Program-made: the position numbers and the translations under genes
DNA from: an uncultured Oscillospiraceae bacterium
GTDB lineage: Bacteria; Bacillota; Clostridia; Oscillospirales; Acutalibacteraceae
Length of the DNA stretch: 7,412 bases
Direction: 5' to 3'
Assembly: GCA_902462665.1 (NCBI GenBank)
Contig: CABQCM010000062.1
Location: 1-7,412, forward strand
Notes under the pieces: model-generated
What the model was told of the DNA's origin: nothing
Seen by the model: the letters and a program-made list of their open reading frames with translations, nothing else
Database searches by the model: none
Shown: piece by piece, positions 5,729 through 7,412 of the stretch
Position numbering within the stretch: position 1 is the first letter of the stretch
Layout of the letters: each line of letters starts with the position of its first letter

Positions 5729-6580
5729 TTATTTATGGCGGCGCACCTGCGAGGGAGAGAAGGACATCCGTCGTTTGAACTGCCGGTGAAAACAGCGGAT
5801 ATCCGCGAAGCCGACCTGATAGCCGATCTCCGTCACCGAAAGGCTGGTATTTTGCAACAACTCATAGGCGCGCCAAACCCGGATGGTATTGAGATAATCC
5901 ATGGGAGACTCCCCTGTTTTGTTCTTGAACCACCGACAGAAATACGACTTGGAAAAACACAGATGCTGCGCCATATCGTCCAGGGTTAGTCTTTTGGTAT
6001 AATTGGAATAAATAAAATTTAGAATCATGGATATCTCGTCGCCCTGTTTTTGCTTTCGATGCTCCTCGTGTACATACACATACTCGCGGCAAAGCCGCCC
6101 GAGCACAAGATAAAACAACCCAAACAGCGACATAGAGAGCGTATCGTCCCGCTCGAAGGACACGGCCATCCGTCTGGCCTCATCCAACCAAGACCACAAC
6201 ACCGAATCCTCCTCAATCCGATGGCAGAAGCGAACGCTGCCTCCTATCATCTGTGAAAAAAGCCGTTCCATACCGCTGTCCATCCGGCCAGCCAGACGGG
6301 TAAGGTCTATAATATAGCAGTCAATTTGCGCGTCGTGCGTAATCTGTGCCGAGTGCACCTCGCAGGGATTAAAAATCACGATGTTTCCCTGATGTACGGT
6401 GACCGCCTCACGCTCACAGACAATATCGAATTCTCCTTCCAGCATCCGCCAAAGTTCCAGGCGTTCATGCCAGTGCGTACGCATTGTATTCCCGGCATAC
6501 TGCGGCTGCCGGCTGATGCTGATTCCAGGGCAGACATCGTGAAAGTCTTCCCTCAGTTCATGGGTAATTATCTCCGGCAT
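5729..6580 (-). CDS. AraC-family transcriptional regulator, copy 2 (283 aa)
   Basis: A full-length AraC regulator that aligns end to end with the one at 703-1602. The cupin-like sensor part has HWHERLELW (37-45) and GNIVIFNPCEVHS (65-77), almost the same as in copy 1, and FCHRIEE matches FCHRIKD. The DNA-binding part has LDDMAQHLCFSKSYFCRWFK (200-219) and VTEIGYQVGFADIRCFHRQF (249-268), ending at PSQVRRHK with an immediate TAA. The middle of the sensor (about 79-150) differs most, as expected if the two proteins recognise different ligands (inference). ATG at 6580 is chosen because GGAGG lies seven bases upstream and because copy 1 starts at the same alignment position; the frame has an upstream start at 6601 without such support. 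It is divergent from the second secreted protein gene and probably regulates it. Confidence 0.9.
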   Translation of the reverse strand: MPEIITHELREDFHDVCPGISISRQPQYAGNTMRTHWHERLELWRMLEGEFDIVCEREAVTVHQGNIVIFNPCEVHSAQITHDAQIDCYIIDLTRLAGRMDSGMERLFSQMIGGSVRFCHRIEEDSVLWSWLDEARRMAVSFERDDTLSMSLFGLFYLVLGRLCREYVYVHEEHRKQKQGDEISMILNFIYSNYTKRLTLDDMAQHLCFSKSYFCRWFKNKTGESPMDYLNTIRVWRAYELLQNTSLSVTEIGYQVGFADIRCFHRQFKRRMSFSPSQVRRHK

Positions 6581-6587
6581 AGCCCCG

Positions 6588-6592
6588 CCTCC
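6588..6592 (-). promoter_or_regulatory. Ribosome binding site of AraC copy 2
   Basis: On the minus strand GGAGG lies seven bases before ATG at 6580-6578. It supports this start over the upstream in-frame one at 6601. Confidence 0.8.
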
Positions 6593-6606
6593 AAATGTCA
6601 ATATAC

Positions 6607-6630
6607 GACCACTTTATAATAATTTCGGTC
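6607..6630. promoter_or_regulatory. Candidate operator: inverted GACC/GGTC half-sites
   Basis: GACCACTTT at 6607-6615 faces AATTTCGGTC at 6621-6630, whose reverse complement begins GACCGAAATT. A GACCGATTT element also occurs at 1645-1653 in the other cassette gap, between the divergent genes and in a comparable place. This could be the binding site of the paired AraC regulators, but the match is short and the surrounding sequence is AT-rich. Confidence 0.3.
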
Positions 6631-6680
6631 TTGTATTTATTATATATCACTCTATAATAAAAGTAAAGTAGAGAGTAACA

Positions 6681-6687
6681 AAGGAGG
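6681..6687 (+). promoter_or_regulatory. Ribosome binding site of the second secreted protein
   Basis: AAGGAGG lies seven bases before ATG at 6695-6697, the same arrangement as in front of the first secreted protein. Confidence 0.88.
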
Positions 6688-6694
6688 CTTTTGT

Positions 6695-7412
6695 ATGACA
6701 AAGCGAATCAAACGGGTACTTGCCATTCTGTTGTCTGCCGCAATGCTATGTGCGGTACCCATTGCAGGCGCGCAGGCAGAGACGGCTTATACCTCCCAAC
6801 AGGAATATGGAGCTGGACTCTATCTGATTTCCTCCCCGCATAAAATTGCGCAGGAATTCGTTCCGGATTTCACTGCTCTCAAGGCAGTGAAGGCTTATTT
6901 ACAACTGGATGGGGATAACGTTGTGACCTTATCCATACAAACCAGTGTAGACGACGAGCCGCTGTATTCCGAGGATTTTTCCTTTGAAAACGCCTACACT
7001 GGCTGGGCGACCTTTGATCTTGCCTCGGCCGTTTCTCTGACGCAGGGTCAGCGCTATGTTTTGGTGCTTACTTCAACCAAACGAGCGGTATGGTTTGGCA
7101 AGCAAAATGTTGCGGCGGATACGAGCGCACCCTGTGTGATGAACTTCGACGAAACAGCTTACGGTGGATGGATGCGGGAGCTTCACAGTGTGGCTTTTGA
7201 GCTTCTTCCCGTCCCCTCCTCCTGGCAGCAGGTCATGTGGGCGATTGACGCTTTGCCCGAAATCATCACCCTGGGCGACGCAGCTTTGGTGGCCGCAGTC
7301 CGGCGCGACTACGACGCTCTATCGCAGGAGGACCGCCAGAAGGTTACCAACGATAGCCTTCTTACCGCGGCGGAGGAACAGCTTGCCGCGCTGAAAAAGC
7401 GCACCTTCACCG
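6695..7412 (+). CDS. Second secreted protein, paralogue of the 1309-aa protein; N-terminal 239 residues
   Basis: The frame opens at ATG 6695 and runs to the window edge without a stop, so the 3' end is missing. Residues 1-28 are a signal peptide (core LAILLSAAMLCAVPIAG, cut after AQA). C19 is not in a lipobox context. Residues about 31-173 form the same beta-rich module as module A of the first protein, with QEFVPDF (53-59), VKAYLQ, GQRYVLVLTSTKR, VWFGKQN and AFELL (167-171). Residues about 174-232 form the helical repeat with WAIDALP, RRDYDALSQEDRQKVTN and AAEEQLAAL. The module end falls at residue 167 in both proteins, so they are collinear over this stretch. The first cysteine of the pair in module A is replaced by Val (QNVAAD). 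Whether it goes on to a dockerin and an enzyme domain cannot be seen. It is divergent from AraC copy 2. Confidence 0.88.
   Translation, partial: MTKRIKRVLAILLSAAMLCAVPIAGAQAETAYTSQQEYGAGLYLISSPHKIAQEFVPDFTALKAVKAYLQLDGDNVVTLSIQTSVDDEPLYSEDFSFENAYTGWATFDLASAVSLTQGQRYVLVLTSTKRAVWFGKQNVAADTSAPCVMNFDETAYGGWMRELHSVAFELLPVPSSWQQVMWAIDALPEIITLGDAALVAAVRRDYDALSQEDRQKVTNDSLLTAAEEQLAALKKRTFT

Larger units (their letters stand above)
6581..6694. promoter_or_regulatory. Divergent promoter region between AraC copy 2 and the second secreted protein
   Basis: A 114-base gap, AT-rich in the middle, holding promoters for both directions. On the plus strand TTGTAT at 6631-6636 and TATAAT at 6653-6658 are 16 bases apart, the best promoter candidate here, with transcription expected to start near 6665. 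On the minus strand TATAAA (6618-6613) is a possible -10 without a good -35. An inverted GACC...GGTC pair (6607-6630) overlaps that minus-strand element and lies just upstream of the plus-strand -35. Confidence 0.6.

Noticed and set aside
6734..6760. Possible lipoprotein signal (cysteine in the second signal peptide)
   Set aside because: The residues before C19 are AML, which does not fit a lipobox, and a type I cleavage site (GAQA/ET) follows.
1..7412. CRISPR array, tRNA, rRNA, insertion sequence ends or phage genes
   Set aside because: No regularly spaced identical repeats, no cloverleaf or rRNA sequence, and no transposase or integrase frame were seen.

Overview
The window looks like a chromosomal segment of an anaerobic Gram-positive bacterium, probably a Clostridia-type Firmicute of gut or similar habitat. 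The evidence is strong AGGAGG-type ribosome binding sites, short Gram-positive-style signal peptides, a type I dockerin attached to a glycosidase-like domain, and AT-rich promoter gaps between genes of about 50% GC. The species cannot be named from the sequence.

Layout. Bases 1-608 hold the 3' end of a multi-pass membrane protein of the flippase-like / lysylphosphatidylglycerol-synthase transmembrane family (+). A strong hairpin terminator (681-726) separates it from a convergent AraC-type regulator (703-1602, -). A 121-base AT-rich divergent promoter region (1603-1723) leads to a large secreted multidomain protein of 1309 residues (1724-5653, +). That protein is built as signal peptide, three beta-rich modules alternating with six helical repeats, a type I dockerin, and a C-terminal six-hairpin glycosidase-like domain. 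A second perfect hairpin (5682-5720) ends this unit.

The same arrangement then repeats. A second AraC regulator (5729-6580, -) clearly homologous to the first is followed by a second divergent promoter region (6581-6694) and the start of a second secreted protein (6695 to the window end, +). The N-terminal 230 or so residues of this protein align with the first along their whole length. The window therefore shows at least two copies of a cassette made of a terminator, a reverse-strand AraC regulator and a forward-strand secreted protein, and the array may continue to the right.

Working model (inference): each AraC protein senses a ligand through its N-terminal cupin-like domain and controls the adjacent secreted protein from the shared intergenic region. 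The secreted proteins would bind and perhaps cleave a glycan outside the cell, the first one being able to dock to a cohesin-bearing partner that is not encoded here. The membrane protein at the left edge is separated by a terminator and is probably unrelated to the array.
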